From positions 1 through 57,126 of the forward strand of contig CAVWCW010000009.1 in NCBI GenBank assembly GCA_963753615.1: DNA of 57,126 nucleotides, read 5' to 3'. A program made the translations under genes and the position numbers. Position 1 is the stretch's first letter, and each line of letters opens with the position of its first letter. Under the pieces are notes generated by a model. The model saw only the letters and a list, made by a program, of their open reading frames with translations. It made no database searches and was not told where the DNA came from. The DNA is from CAVWCW01 sp963753615 (GTDB taxonomy: Bacteria; Pseudomonadota; Gammaproteobacteria; Chromatiales; Chromatiaceae). Below are positions 8,595-16,866 of this stretch, piece by piece.

Positions 8595-10658
8595 TCAGGA
8601 ATCCACGTCTTCGATGGTGAAATCGGCGGCCAGTTCCTTCTGTATATTGCCCGGCACCCGGGCATAGTGGCTGAAATCGATCTGGTAGTGGCCCTCGCCT
8701 CCGGTGATGGACTTGAGCCGCGACTCGTAGTTCTCCAACTCGGCCTGGGGCACCTCGCCCTCGATCACGATGCGGCCGTTGGAGTCGGCATCGGTGCCCA
8801 AAACGCGGCCGCGGCGGGACGAAAGGTCGCCGGCCAGATCGCCCATGTTCTGGTTCGGGGCGGCAATGCGGATCTTGACGACCGGTTCGAGCACGATGCC
8901 GCCCGCCTGCTGGATGGCACCGAGCAGGGCCTTGCGTCCCGCAGTGACAAAGGCGATCTCCTTGGAATCCACCGAATGAAACTTGCCGTCGTAGAGCTCG
9001 ACCCGCAGGTCCTGCAGCGGGAAACCGGCAATGGCTCCTTCGTCCAGCACCTGGCGCACACCCTTTTCCACCGCGGGGATGAACTGACCCGGGATGGCGC
9101 CGCCTACCACGGCATTTACGAATTCAAAGCCCTTGCCTCGCTCCAGAGGAGCGATGCGCATGAACACCTCTCCGAACTGCCCGGCCCCGCCGGTCTGCTT
9201 TTTGTGCCGATAGTGGCCTTCGGCCGGGCGGGTGATGGTCTCCTTGTAGCTGATGCTGGGCGGGTGGGTGTCGACTTGGACGTTGAAGCGCTCCGCCAGT
9301 TGCTCCAGGATCACCTGCATGTGCAACTCACCGAGGCCGCGCATGATGGTCTCGTTAGCGGTGGCGTTGTGTTCGACGTGGAAGCAGGGATCCTCAGACT
9401 GCAGCTTTTGCAGCGCTTCGGACAGCTTCTGCTCGTCGCCGCGCTTCTGGGTGACCACCGCCAGCCCGTAGAGGGGCACCGGGCACTCCATGGTCTGCAG
9501 GTGGTGGTTGTCCTCGTCGTGGGAGTCGTGCAGCACGGCATCGAAGTAGACGTCGTCGACCCGGGCGACGGCGCAGATGTCGCCGGGGATACCCCGCTCC
9601 ATCTCGATCTGCTCCTTTCCCTGCAGCCGATACAGGTGGGAGACCTTGAACGCCTTGCGGGCATCGCCGATAAGCAGCTGACTGTCCGGCGTGATGGTGC
9701 CCTGATGGATACGGAATATGCCGAGCTTGCCGCGGAACGGGTCGTTGACGATCTTGAACACATGGGCCAGGGCATGCTGGTCCGGGTCCGGGCTGACCTC
9801 GACCAACTCCATCTTCGCACCCTCGCCCTTCATGAACGGCGGCGGATTGCCCTCGGCCGGATTCGGCATCAGCTTGGAGAAGATATTCAACAGTTCCCGA
9901 ATACCCGCGCCGGTCTCTGCCGAGACGAAGGCAATGGGAATCAGGTGGCCCTCGCGCAGGGCCTCCTCGAACGGGTCGTGGAGCTGTTCCGGGGCCAACT
10001 CCTGTCCCTGCTCCAGGTACAACTCCATCAACTCTTCGTCGACTTCCACGACCTGGTCTATCAGGCGCTCATGGGCAGCCTCCACAGACGAGAAGTCCGC
10101 CCCCTCGCCGCCCGGCTTAAAGAAGCAATCCAACACCTTGCTGGCACCGTCCGCCGGCAGGTTGATGGGCAGGCACTCGGCGCCGAACTGGCCCTGTATC
10201 TGGGCCACCAGCGAGGCACCGTCGAAGCCGGGGGTATCGATCTGGTTGACGATGATCATGCGGCAGAGCCCGCGATTATAGGCCGCCTGCATGGCGCGCT
10301 GGGTGATGGACTCGATGCCGGACCTGGCATTGATCACCACCGCCACGGTCTCCACGGCCGCCAGCACACTGAGGGTGCGGCCGAGGAAGTCCGGATAGCC
10401 GGGCGTGTCGAGCAGGTTTACGTGGGCCCCGCCGCTGTCGAGGTGGGCAATGGCCACCTCCAACGAGTGCTGGAATGCCTTCTCTTGGGGATCGGCATCG
10501 CACACCGTATCGCCGCGCACCACGCTGCCGGCCTCTGGAATGGCACCGGACTCTTGGAGCAGGCGCTCCACAAGGGTGGTTTTACCGGCGCCGGCGTGCC
10601 CGGCTAGGGCGATATTGCGGATATCCTCGGTGGTATAAGCCAATGTTTGTTCCCCCAT
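8595..10658 (-). CDS. fusA2: Elongation factor G-like GTPase
   Basis: This translational GTPase has 687 residues with EF-G architecture: G domain (1-270), domain II (VSPDPDQHALAHVFKIVNDPF), domain III, domain IV (SYKETITRPAEGHYRHKKQTGG) and domain V. G1 is GHAGAGKTT and G3 is DTPGYPDF. It departs from canonical EF-G: G4 reads NQID in place of NKxD, and the switch I region (DADPQEKAFQHSLEVAIAHL) lacks the usual RGITI motif with its conserved threonine. These features mark the paralogous EF-G-like group, not the translocase encoded in the str operon. The role in the cell is unsettled. It precedes the CYTH gene on the minus strand. Confidence 0.92.
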   Translation of the reverse strand: MGEQTLAYTTEDIRNIALAGHAGAGKTTLVERLLQESGAIPEAGSVVRGDTVCDADPQEKAFQHSLEVAIAHLDSGGAHVNLLDTPGYPDFLGRTLSVLAAVETVAVVINARSGIESITQRAMQAAYNRGLCRMIIVNQIDTPGFDGASLVAQIQGQFGAECLPINLPADGASKVLDCFFKPGGEGADFSSVEAAHERLIDQVVEVDEELMELYLEQGQELAPEQLHDPFEEALREGHLIPIAFVSAETGAGIRELLNIFSKLMPNPAEGNPPPFMKGEGAKMELVEVSPDPDQHALAHVFKIVNDPFRGKLGIFRIHQGTITPDSQLLIGDARKAFKVSHLYRLQGKEQIEMERGIPGDICAVARVDDVYFDAVLHDSHDEDNHHLQTMECPVPLYGLAVVTQKRGDEQKLSEALQKLQSEDPCFHVEHNATANETIMRGLGELHMQVILEQLAERFNVQVDTHPPSISYKETITRPAEGHYRHKKQTGGAGQFGEVFMRIAPLERGKGFEFVNAVVGGAIPGQFIPAVEKGVRQVLDEGAIAGFPLQDLRVELYDGKFHSVDSKEIAFVTAGRKALLGAIQQAGGIVLEPVVKIRIAAPNQNMGDLAGDLSSRRGRVLGTDADSNGRIVIEGEVPQAELENYESRLKSITGGEGHYQIDFSHYARVPGNIQKELAADFTIEDVDS

Positions 10659-10777
10659 TTACATCCCGGACTGGTTTGAAATTAGCGCGGTAGTATAACA
10701 GTCGAAGGAGATTATTGGTTTGGGAAAGCGATCCGACTTTGCGCTGGCTCAATTGGCCGCGCATCGCGGCTCCAGAA

Positions 10778-12589
10778 TCAGCCCGACTGCTTGCGTGCTT
10801 TGCCTTTGGTCTTCCCGCCACCGGCCCCGGGTTTGCCGCGATTGGGCGTGCGCGTCCCCGACGCCAGCAACCGCAGCTTGAGCGGTCGCCCGCACACCAC
10901 AACCCGCCGCAGATGCTGGGCGATCTCCTTTGGCATGCCGTCGGGCAGATCAACGCAGCTATGGTCCTCGGAGATCTCGACGCGGCCGATGTAGCGGCCC
11001 TCGAGCCCGGCCTCGTTGGCAATGGCGCCGACGATCTCGCGCGGGGTCACACCGTCGCGCTGGCCAACCTCGATGCGGTAACTGACCATGGGCACGGGTT
11101 CCTGGTCCCGGGGACGGCGCTCAGGACGCTGCGGGGGGCCTTCCGGCCGTGCCGCCGCGCCAGGCTCCCGGCGCTCTGCGGGCGCGCGCCGCGCCGGCTT
11201 GGCTGGGCGCTCGGGCTGGGGCTTGCCGGGCCGTTCGTTGCGCTTGGGCTTGGCGGGGCGCGCCGACTCCTCGACCTGCAGGGGGCGCTTGCGCTGATAC
11301 AGGTAGGTCAGGGCGGCGGCCATCTGCAGCGGTTCCAGCTCCTGCTCCTGGGCGATGCGGCCCACCAGGCGGTGGAAGAAATCCAGGTCCTGCTCGTCCA
11401 GCGTCTTGTTCAGCAGCTCCGTGAAGCGCTGGATACGGTGCTCGGTGATCCGGTCCGCCGACGGCGGCTCCTGAGGCGGGATGCCTTGGCCGATGGCCTT
11501 TTCGATGGCCCGCAGCAGGTGCCGTTCCCGCGGCTGCACGAACAGCAGTGCCTTGCCCTTGCGCCCCGCCCGGCCGGTGCGGCCAATGCGGTGAACATAG
11601 GACTCGGGATCGTTGGGGATATCGAAATTCACCACATGAGTGATGCGTTCCACGTCCAGGCCGCGGGCCGCCACATCGGTGGCCACCAGAATATCCAATC
11701 GGCCGCGCTTGAGCCGGTCCACCGCCTGCTCACGCGCCGCCTGGCCCATGTCTCCGTGCAGGGCATCGGCCGCAAATCCATGGGCCACCAGTTTCTCCGC
11801 CAACTCGGCGGCCGCCAGTTTGGTGCGCACGAACACCAGCATGCCCTCCACCGGTTCCAGTTCCAGCAACCGGGTCAGCAGATCGAGCTTGTGGTGGCGG
11901 GTGACAATGCAATGCTGCTGTTCGATGGTGTCGACGGCGGTGGCGCGGGAGGTGATGCGCAGCTCCACCGGCTCCGAAAGGTGGGTCGCAGCCACCCGCT
12001 TGATGGCCGGCGGCATGGTGGCGGAAAACAGCGCCACCTGGCGTTCCCTCGGAGCCTGCTCGAAGATCCACTCGATGTCCTCTGCGAAGCCCATATTGAG
12101 CATCTCGTCGGCCTCGTCCAGAACCAGGGTGCGGATGCCGCCGAGCTTCAGGGTGCCACGGCGGATATGGTCCATAACCCGGCCCGGGGTGCCGATGATC
12201 ACCTGAGCGCCGCGCTGCAATTGGCGCAGTTGCACCCGGTAGTCCTGCCCGCCGTAGATGGGCAGGACGTGAAACCCCTGCAGATGCCTCGCATAGCGCT
12301 GAAACGCCTCGGCCACCTGCAACGCCAGCTCCCGGGTCGGCGCCAGCACCAGCACCTGGGGCGCGGACTGCTGCAGATCGATGCGGCTCAGCAGCGGCAG
12401 GGCAAACGCCGCCGTCTTGCCGGTTCCGGTCTGGGCCTGGCCCAGCAGATCGCGCCCGGCCAGCAGCGGCGGAATGCAGCCGGCCTGGATCGGGGTGGCG
12501 GCCTCGTAGCCGAGTTCGCCCACCGCACGGAGCACGGCAGGCGCAAGGTCGAACCGATCGAAGCCAACCGGCGAATCAGGGGAACTCAT
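10778..12589 (-). CDS. deaD: DEAD-box RNA helicase with C-terminal DbpA-type RNA-binding domain
   Basis: The 603-residue ATP-dependent RNA helicase has the Q-motif region (FDRFDLAPAVLRAVGELGYEAATPIQ), motif I AQTGTGKT, motif II DEAD (LVLDEADEMLNMGF), motif III SAT and motif VI HRIGRTGRAGR. A dimerisation-type segment follows, then a Lys/Arg/Pro-rich linker (about residues 435-505) and a DbpA-like RNA-binding fold (YRIEVGQRDGVTPREIVGAIANEAG). Homologues (DeaD/CsdA) act in ribosome biogenesis and RNA turnover, particularly in the cold. MSSPDSPVG at 12589 is the preferred start; the 24-codon in-frame extension lacks conservation cues. The long AT-rich leader upstream is consistent with post-transcriptional control, but no element was identified. 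Confidence 0.93.
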   Translation of the reverse strand: MSSPDSPVGFDRFDLAPAVLRAVGELGYEAATPIQAGCIPPLLAGRDLLGQAQTGTGKTAAFALPLLSRIDLQQSAPQVLVLAPTRELALQVAEAFQRYARHLQGFHVLPIYGGQDYRVQLRQLQRGAQVIIGTPGRVMDHIRRGTLKLGGIRTLVLDEADEMLNMGFAEDIEWIFEQAPRERQVALFSATMPPAIKRVAATHLSEPVELRITSRATAVDTIEQQHCIVTRHHKLDLLTRLLELEPVEGMLVFVRTKLAAAELAEKLVAHGFAADALHGDMGQAAREQAVDRLKRGRLDILVATDVAARGLDVERITHVVNFDIPNDPESYVHRIGRTGRAGRKGKALLFVQPRERHLLRAIEKAIGQGIPPQEPPSADRITEHRIQRFTELLNKTLDEQDLDFFHRLVGRIAQEQELEPLQMAAALTYLYQRKRPLQVEESARPAKPKRNERPGKPQPERPAKPARRAPAERREPGAAARPEGPPQRPERRPRDQEPVPMVSYRIEVGQRDGVTPREIVGAIANEAGLEGRYIGRVEISEDHSCVDLPDGMPKEIAQHLRRVVVCGRPLKLRLLASGTRTPNRGKPGAGGGKTKGKARKQSG

Positions 12590-12976
12590 TGCGGGGGGTA
12601 CCTCAAGGGAAGGGCGATCCACCAAGCCAAGATCCGGCTTATGAATATAGGGGCGGACCATAAAAACCGTAATATACTAATATTTCTACATGAAAAAGTC
12701 CAGATTATAAAAAGGCTCACCCGCGTCCTTGGCGGCTTTACGCCTCCCATTTGCCCGAGAAAAGATAAACAAAACGGGACCACTGAAATCGGCTGTCCTG
12801 GTAATCGCCCCGATGCTTGGTCAGCTGCTCAGGGCTTTACCAAAACGCGTTTTCGAAAGCCGTGCAGAAAAATTCCGACAGGGCCTTTTTCGCCTTTCCC
12901 CAGGGGGCTTCGTTCCGGCCGGCGCGCCCCGGAACTTCCCTGAAAGCCGACAAATTTTCCCGGGCGAACGCGCGGG
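12590..12976. other. Intergenic region upstream of deaD
   Basis: The 387-base gap includes an AT-rich part (about 12660-12760) that probably holds the minus-strand deaD promoter and leader. A GC-rich perfect inverted repeat (arms GTTCCGG/CCGGAAC, 12912-12935) lies just downstream of the small membrane protein gene. It could end that transcript but has no T-run. I see no gene here. Confidence 0.5.
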
Positions 12977-13216
12977 TCAGCCTCCCGCCTCTTCCGCCTC
13001 CATATCCAAGGTCACCGGCCCTGCTTCGGATCCTGGCATGCCCTTGGTGAGGGCGGTAGCGGCCAGAGCCCCGAGCACCGCGCCGGCCACCATACCCCAG
13101 GGGCCCAGCCGGTAGCCATAGGTCGCCAGCACCTTCGTCGTGGCCCAGGAGCCGGCGGCCCCACCGGCCAGGGCGCTGCCGCCGACCGCCAGCGCTTTCA
13201 CCAGGTTCTTGTCCAT
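12977..13216 (-). CDS. Small glycine/alanine-rich membrane protein, unknown function
   Basis: The 79-residue product has two hydrophobic stretches rich in Ala and Gly (LAVGGSALAGGAAGSWATT and WGMVAGAVLGALAATAL), separated by a short KVLATYGYRLGP turn, and an acidic C-terminus (DMEAEEAGG). It is probably a two-helix inner-membrane protein. GAGGAGATTGCA lies just upstream of the ATG on the minus strand and supplies a ribosome binding site. It follows a parA-like gene and a second small membrane protein in the same direction, so the three may form one unit. No family is recognised. Confidence 0.7.
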   Translation of the reverse strand: MDKNLVKALAVGGSALAGGAAGSWATTKVLATYGYRLGPWGMVAGAVLGALAATALTKGMPGSEAGPVTLDMEAEEAGG

Positions 13217-13262
13217 TGCAATCTCCTCGTTCTTAGTCTTGGTTTGGGTGCCGACCCGTCGG

Positions 13263-13544
13263 CTAGAAAAACCGTCGCTTCAGCAGATACAAAGTGACCG
13301 CCGCTGCCGCCACGACCGCCAGTGTTTGCAACACCCGTCTAGTGTTCGGCAACTTGGCCTTTGGGGCGGTTGCCGTACGGCTTTCGAATTCGGCCCGGGG
13401 CTCGTGCGAACTCGGTAGCGGCCGACCAGGGTCGGGCGCTGTCTGCCCATCCGGCGCCCCGAGGACCGGCTCCTCGAAGCCCGGCACCCGCTTGGTTTCG
13501 CCGCTTGCATCTGGCGCCAGGCTGAGCTTGGAACGGCGGGTCAC
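13263..13544 (-). CDS. Small single-helix membrane-anchored protein downstream of parA
   Basis: The product is about 93 residues, hydrophilic and Pro-rich for the first two thirds, with a C-terminal hydrophobic helix (LQTLAVVAAAAVTLYLL) followed by KRRFF. That makes it a tail-anchored type topology. A GTG at 13544 overlaps the parA stop in a GTGA arrangement, a typical coupled start; an ATG ten codons earlier (13574) is the alternative. No recognised domain. Its tight coupling suggests it works with the ParA-like ATPase, perhaps as a membrane anchor; that is inference. Confidence 0.65.
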   Translation of the reverse strand: MTRRSKLSLAPDASGETKRVPGFEEPVLGAPDGQTAPDPGRPLPSSHEPRAEFESRTATAPKAKLPNTRRVLQTLAVVAAAAVTLYLLKRRFF

Positions 13545-14176
13545 AGGCGCAGCTCCCGTTTCAGGCCGCTCCACAATCGGTCGATCTCCCCGGATGCCTT
13601 GCCGCCCCGGTCGAACTCGTTGACCGAGCGCCCGTCGATCAAGGCGTGGCTGAAGGCGACCCGCTGGCTGATGGCGACCTCGGCGATCTCCGCTCCGTAA
13701 ACCCTCAGTGCCTGGCGCGCCTCCTGGACAATATGGGCCTCGCCGAAGCGGTTGGGCGGCGGGCAGCTATTAAGCACTATCTCGGCGCCCACGCCGATGT
13801 CGGACACCAACCGGGTGCTGGCGCCTATGGCGTCGAGGTCGAGAATGGCGGGCCGGGTCGGAATGCACACCCGATCGGAGAGGCCGGCGCAGGTGCGCGC
13901 CTCTTCGGAGCTGTGGGGGGCGGTATCGATCACAACCAAATCGTAGCCGTGCTTTCGCGCCGTTTCCAATTTGGCGGCCAGGTCCCGCCCGTCGCCCTGC
14001 ACCAGCGCGGGCATCGGCTCGCTTCGGCGCTTCCACCAGGCGGTGGCGCTGGCTTGGGGGTCCAAATCAAGCAGCAGGACCTTCAGGCCGTCGAGATTGG
14101 CGCGGACGGCGAGATGGATGCTCAGTGTGGTCTTCCCGGTGCCACCCTTCTGGGCGATCAGGCTAAGCGTTTTCAT
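13541..14176 (-). CDS. ParA/MinD-family ATPase, orphan
   Basis: This 211-residue ATPase has a deviant Walker A motif (KGGTGKTT at residues 10-17), switch I LDLDPQASATAWW and Walker B-like YDLVVIDTAPH. The compact length, without an N-terminal DNA-binding extension, matches small ParA-type cargo-positioning ATPases. No parB-like gene or obvious parS site is seen nearby, so chromosome partition is unlikely. ParA orphans often position protein machines or are plasmid/ICE relics. Two small membrane proteins follow, the first overlapping by the GTGA junction. The 235 bases upstream (14177-14411) hold no recognisable gene. Confidence 0.88.
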   Translation of the reverse strand: MKTLSLIAQKGGTGKTTLSIHLAVRANLDGLKVLLLDLDPQASATAWWKRRSEPMPALVQGDGRDLAAKLETARKHGYDLVVIDTAPHSSEEARTCAGLSDRVCIPTRPAILDLDAIGASTRLVSDIGVGAEIVLNSCPPPNRFGEAHIVQEARQALRVYGAEIAEVAISQRVAFSHALIDGRSVNEFDRGGKASGEIDRLWSGLKRELRL

Positions 14177-14411
14177 TGACCTCGCGCCAATGCTCGGGAA
14201 CTCGAAAAATCATCGTATCCGCTGGAAAGAAGGGAAGCAACGCCATCGGGCTCTGGTTTTTGGGCCGAAAACGGAGCGTCAATCTTCGAATTATGACTTG
14301 CGGGCATTTCGATAGCGTTAACAAGCGAAGGTATTCCCGCCCACTAACACCGGAGAGCGCGAAGGCAACCTTGGAGTCTGATCCAAGACCTCCGCAGTAC
14401 TGGCGCCGGTA

Positions 14412-14867
14412 TCAGCCGCCCAACTGCGCCAGCAGCCGATCCAGTGCGTTAGCGAAAGCCTGGCGGTCGCTCTTGGACAGGGGCGGCGGGCCGCCGCTCA
14501 CCTCGCCGGTGCTGCGTAGTTGTTCCATCAGGTCGCGCATGGCCAGGCGCTGGCGCACGTTGTCCGGAGTATAGCGCTCGCCGCGGGGATTGATGGCGTG
14601 ACCGCTGTTGGCAATGACTTCGGCGGCCAGGGGAATATCTGCGGTGATCACCAGGTCGCCCGGCTGCATCTCCTGCAGGATGTGGTTGTCGGCCACGTCG
14701 AAGCCGCCGGCGACCTGGACGCTGCGGATAAGCGGCGAGCGCGGCGGGCGCAGGGGCTGGTTGGCCACCAGGACCAGCGGACGGCGGGTGCGCTCGGCGG
14801 CCCGGTACAGGATCTCCTTGATGACCGCCGGGCAGGCGTCGGCGTCGACCCAAATGGTGAGGCTCAT
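14412..14867 (-). CDS. yaiI: YaiI/YqxD family protein (DUF188)
   Basis: The 151-residue protein starts MSLTIWVDADACPAVIKEIL, the conserved DUF188 N-terminus. ILQEMQPGDLVITADIPLA, VIANSGHAINPRGERYT and LMEQLRSTGEVSGGPPPLS follow, all family signatures. DUF188 has a PIN-like fold, and an RNA- or DNA-processing role is suspected but unproven. It overlaps the rlmD stop by four bases (ATGA), so it is translated from the same message. Confidence 0.93.
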   Translation of the reverse strand: MSLTIWVDADACPAVIKEILYRAAERTRRPLVLVANQPLRPPRSPLIRSVQVAGGFDVADNHILQEMQPGDLVITADIPLAAEVIANSGHAINPRGERYTPDNVRQRLAMRDLMEQLRSTGEVSGGPPPLSKSDRQAFANALDRLLAQLGG

Positions 14868-16198
14868 GGTTCCACCCGCTCGAACAGGGCGATGGATTCC
14901 ACGTGGGCGGTGTGGGGGAACATGTCCATGACCCCGGCGCTCACCAGCCGGTAACCGAGTTGCACCAGAATGCCGGCGTCCCGGGCCAAGGTGGCCGGAT
15001 TGCAGGAGACGTAAACCAGACGCCGGATGCCGAGCTTGGACAAGGGTTCCAGCACCTCCTCGGCGCCGCTGCGGGGCGGGTCCAGCAGGGCCTTGTCGAA
15101 GCGCCGCTGAAGCCAGGGCTCGGCGCCTAGTTCGCCGTAAAGATTGGCGCTGTGGAACTCCGCATTGTGCACGTGATTGCGCACGGCATTGTCGCGGGCC
15201 CGGGCCACCAGTCCCGCGTCACCCTCCACCCCCACCACCTGCCCCGCATGGCGGGCCAGCGGCAGGGTGAAGTTGCCCAGGCCGCAGAACAGGTCTAACA
15301 CCCGGTCTTCAGGCCCGGGGTCGAGCAGTTGCAGGGCGCGCCTGACCATCAGCCGGTTGATGTCGATATTTACCTGGGTGAAGTCGTTGGGCAGGAACTG
15401 CATCTCCACCCCGTAATCCGGCAGCCGGTAGCTTAGCCGCGCCGGCAGCCCGCCAAGGGGGCGCACGCTGTCGGGACCGGCCTCCTGCAGGTAGACGTCG
15501 ATCAACTGCTGTTCGCCGAAGCGGGCCATGGCCTGGCGGTCGTCCTCGCTGGGCGGGTCCAGGACCCGGAACACCAGCACGCAGGCCTCGTCGCCCATGG
15601 CCATCTCGATCTGCGGCACCCGTTCGCGGATCGACAGGGAGGCGATCAACTCGCCCAGGGCCGGGATCAGCATGCCGACCCTGGGATGCAGCACCTCGCA
15701 GCGGCCGAGGTCGGTGACGAAGCTGCTCGCGCGCTCGCGAAATCCCACCAGCACCTTCCCCTTTTTGGCCACGTACTTGACCCCGAGCCGGGCCTTGCGA
15801 CGATAGCCGCGATGCACCGGGCTGTGCAGGGGTTCGAGCCAAGTCTCGGGTTGGACCTTGCCGATGTGGGTCATGGCCTCGCGCAACTGGTCCTGTTTGA
15901 CCCGGATTTGCACCAGCGGGTCCAGGTGCTGCAGGCTGCAGCCGCCGCAGACCCCGAAGTGGGGGCAGTCCGGCGCCACCCGCTCGGGGGCGGCCTCCAG
16001 CACCTCGGCCGTGATCCCCTCGTCCAGGCTACGCCGACGGCGGGTGTAGGTGAACATCACCCGTTCCCCGGGCAGGGCGCCGTGTATGAACACCGCCTTG
16101 CCGTCGATATGGGCCACCCCGCGCCCGTCGGAGTTCAGGGATTCGATACGGGCCTCGACCGGAGCCTCGGGCAGGCGTTTGCGCCGCGAGCGCGCCAT
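14864..16198 (-). CDS. rlmD: 23S rRNA (uracil-1939-C5)-methyltransferase
   Basis: The 444-residue enzyme methylates U1939 of 23S rRNA with S-adenosylmethionine. It has an N-terminal TRAM domain (VEARIESLNSDGRGVAHIDGKAVFI), an Fe-S cluster region with CPHFGVCGGCSLQHL, a Rossmann motif VLDLFCGLGNFTLPLA, the DPPRSG motif and the nucleophile loop VSCNPATLARD. The start at 16198 (MARSRRKRLPE) is consistent with homologues; the frame opens further upstream but overlaps the preceding gene. It lies between the ydbL-like gene and yaiI on the minus strand. Confidence 0.95.
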   Translation of the reverse strand: MARSRRKRLPEAPVEARIESLNSDGRGVAHIDGKAVFIHGALPGERVMFTYTRRRRSLDEGITAEVLEAAPERVAPDCPHFGVCGGCSLQHLDPLVQIRVKQDQLREAMTHIGKVQPETWLEPLHSPVHRGYRRKARLGVKYVAKKGKVLVGFRERASSFVTDLGRCEVLHPRVGMLIPALGELIASLSIRERVPQIEMAMGDEACVLVFRVLDPPSEDDRQAMARFGEQQLIDVYLQEAGPDSVRPLGGLPARLSYRLPDYGVEMQFLPNDFTQVNIDINRLMVRRALQLLDPGPEDRVLDLFCGLGNFTLPLARHAGQVVGVEGDAGLVARARDNAVRNHVHNAEFHSANLYGELGAEPWLQRRFDKALLDPPRSGAEEVLEPLSKLGIRRLVYVSCNPATLARDAGILVQLGYRLVSAGVMDMFPHTAHVESIALFERVEP

Positions 16199-16208
16199 CA
16201 GGCCAGGG

Positions 16209-16808
16209 TCACTTCTGTTGCCATTTGCCGGCGGCGTTCTGATACCACCAGCCGGGCGCCGCCTGCTCGATCCAGGTGCGGGCGAAGGTCTTGCGCACAT
16301 CCGGCTCCCACTCCGGGTGGCCGTTGGCCTTGGCGATCGCCTTGTACATGCCGTTGCGATCGGCATTCTCCGCCGCCACCAGCTGGTTCAACTGGGTACG
16401 CTGCTTGAGGCCCACTTTGGAATCGTCGCGCACCGCTACCAGGGCGTCGCCGGTGAAGCCGATGGCGCCGCTGTCGTAGAAGCCCTTGAGGGAACCGTGG
16501 CGGCTCTTCATCGAGGCCTGCAGCTTGCGGATCTGCGGGGTGTCGACAGAGAAGTTGGGGGTCGCGGCCTGGGCCGGCGGGACCAGGAAGTCGAGCATCC
16601 GGCCCACCAACTGGATCGCCGGAGCAGGCGCCAAGCCGGATTGGGGCTCGCCGGCCGGGGCCTCTTCGGCGGTTCCGCTGAGAATGTCTTCGACGATCTG
16701 TTCGGCGGCCTCCTGGGCCTCGGCCGCGGGAAAATAGATATTGATGGTGACGCAGGCGGTGAGCAGCCAAAACAGGCCGAGCGTCGGAGTGATTCGCATG
16801 ATCTTCAT
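16209..16808 (-). CDS. ydbL: YdbL-family (DUF1318) lipoprotein with YnbE-like N-terminus
   Basis: The 199-residue protein has a lipoprotein signal ending LLTAC. Immediately after the acylated cysteine comes a short beta-prone VTINIYFPAAEAQEAA segment. The C-terminal DUF1318 domain includes VGLKQRTQLNQLVAAENADRNGMYKAIAKANGH and ends WYQNAAGKWQQK. In E. coli, YnbE (small outer-membrane lipoprotein) and YdbL are separate proteins acting with YdbH in phospholipid transport between membranes. Here one polypeptide appears to cover both, and the ydbH homologue lies directly upstream. The start at 16808 follows GAGGAAG on the minus strand. Confidence 0.88.
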   Translation of the reverse strand: MKIMRITPTLGLFWLLTACVTINIYFPAAEAQEAAEQIVEDILSGTAEEAPAGEPQSGLAPAPAIQLVGRMLDFLVPPAQAATPNFSVDTPQIRKLQASMKSRHGSLKGFYDSGAIGFTGDALVAVRDDSKVGLKQRTQLNQLVAAENADRNGMYKAIAKANGHPEWEPDVRKTFARTWIEQAAPGWWYQNAAGKWQQK

Positions 16809-16866
16809 TCTTTTGCTTCCTCGGTTTGAATACCCTGCCCGATTACAAACGAGGCGGGGTGAACGA

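Noticed and set aside
13541..14176. Chromosome-partition parAB locus
   Set aside because: No parB-like gene or parS-like sites are visible next to the ParA-type ATPase.
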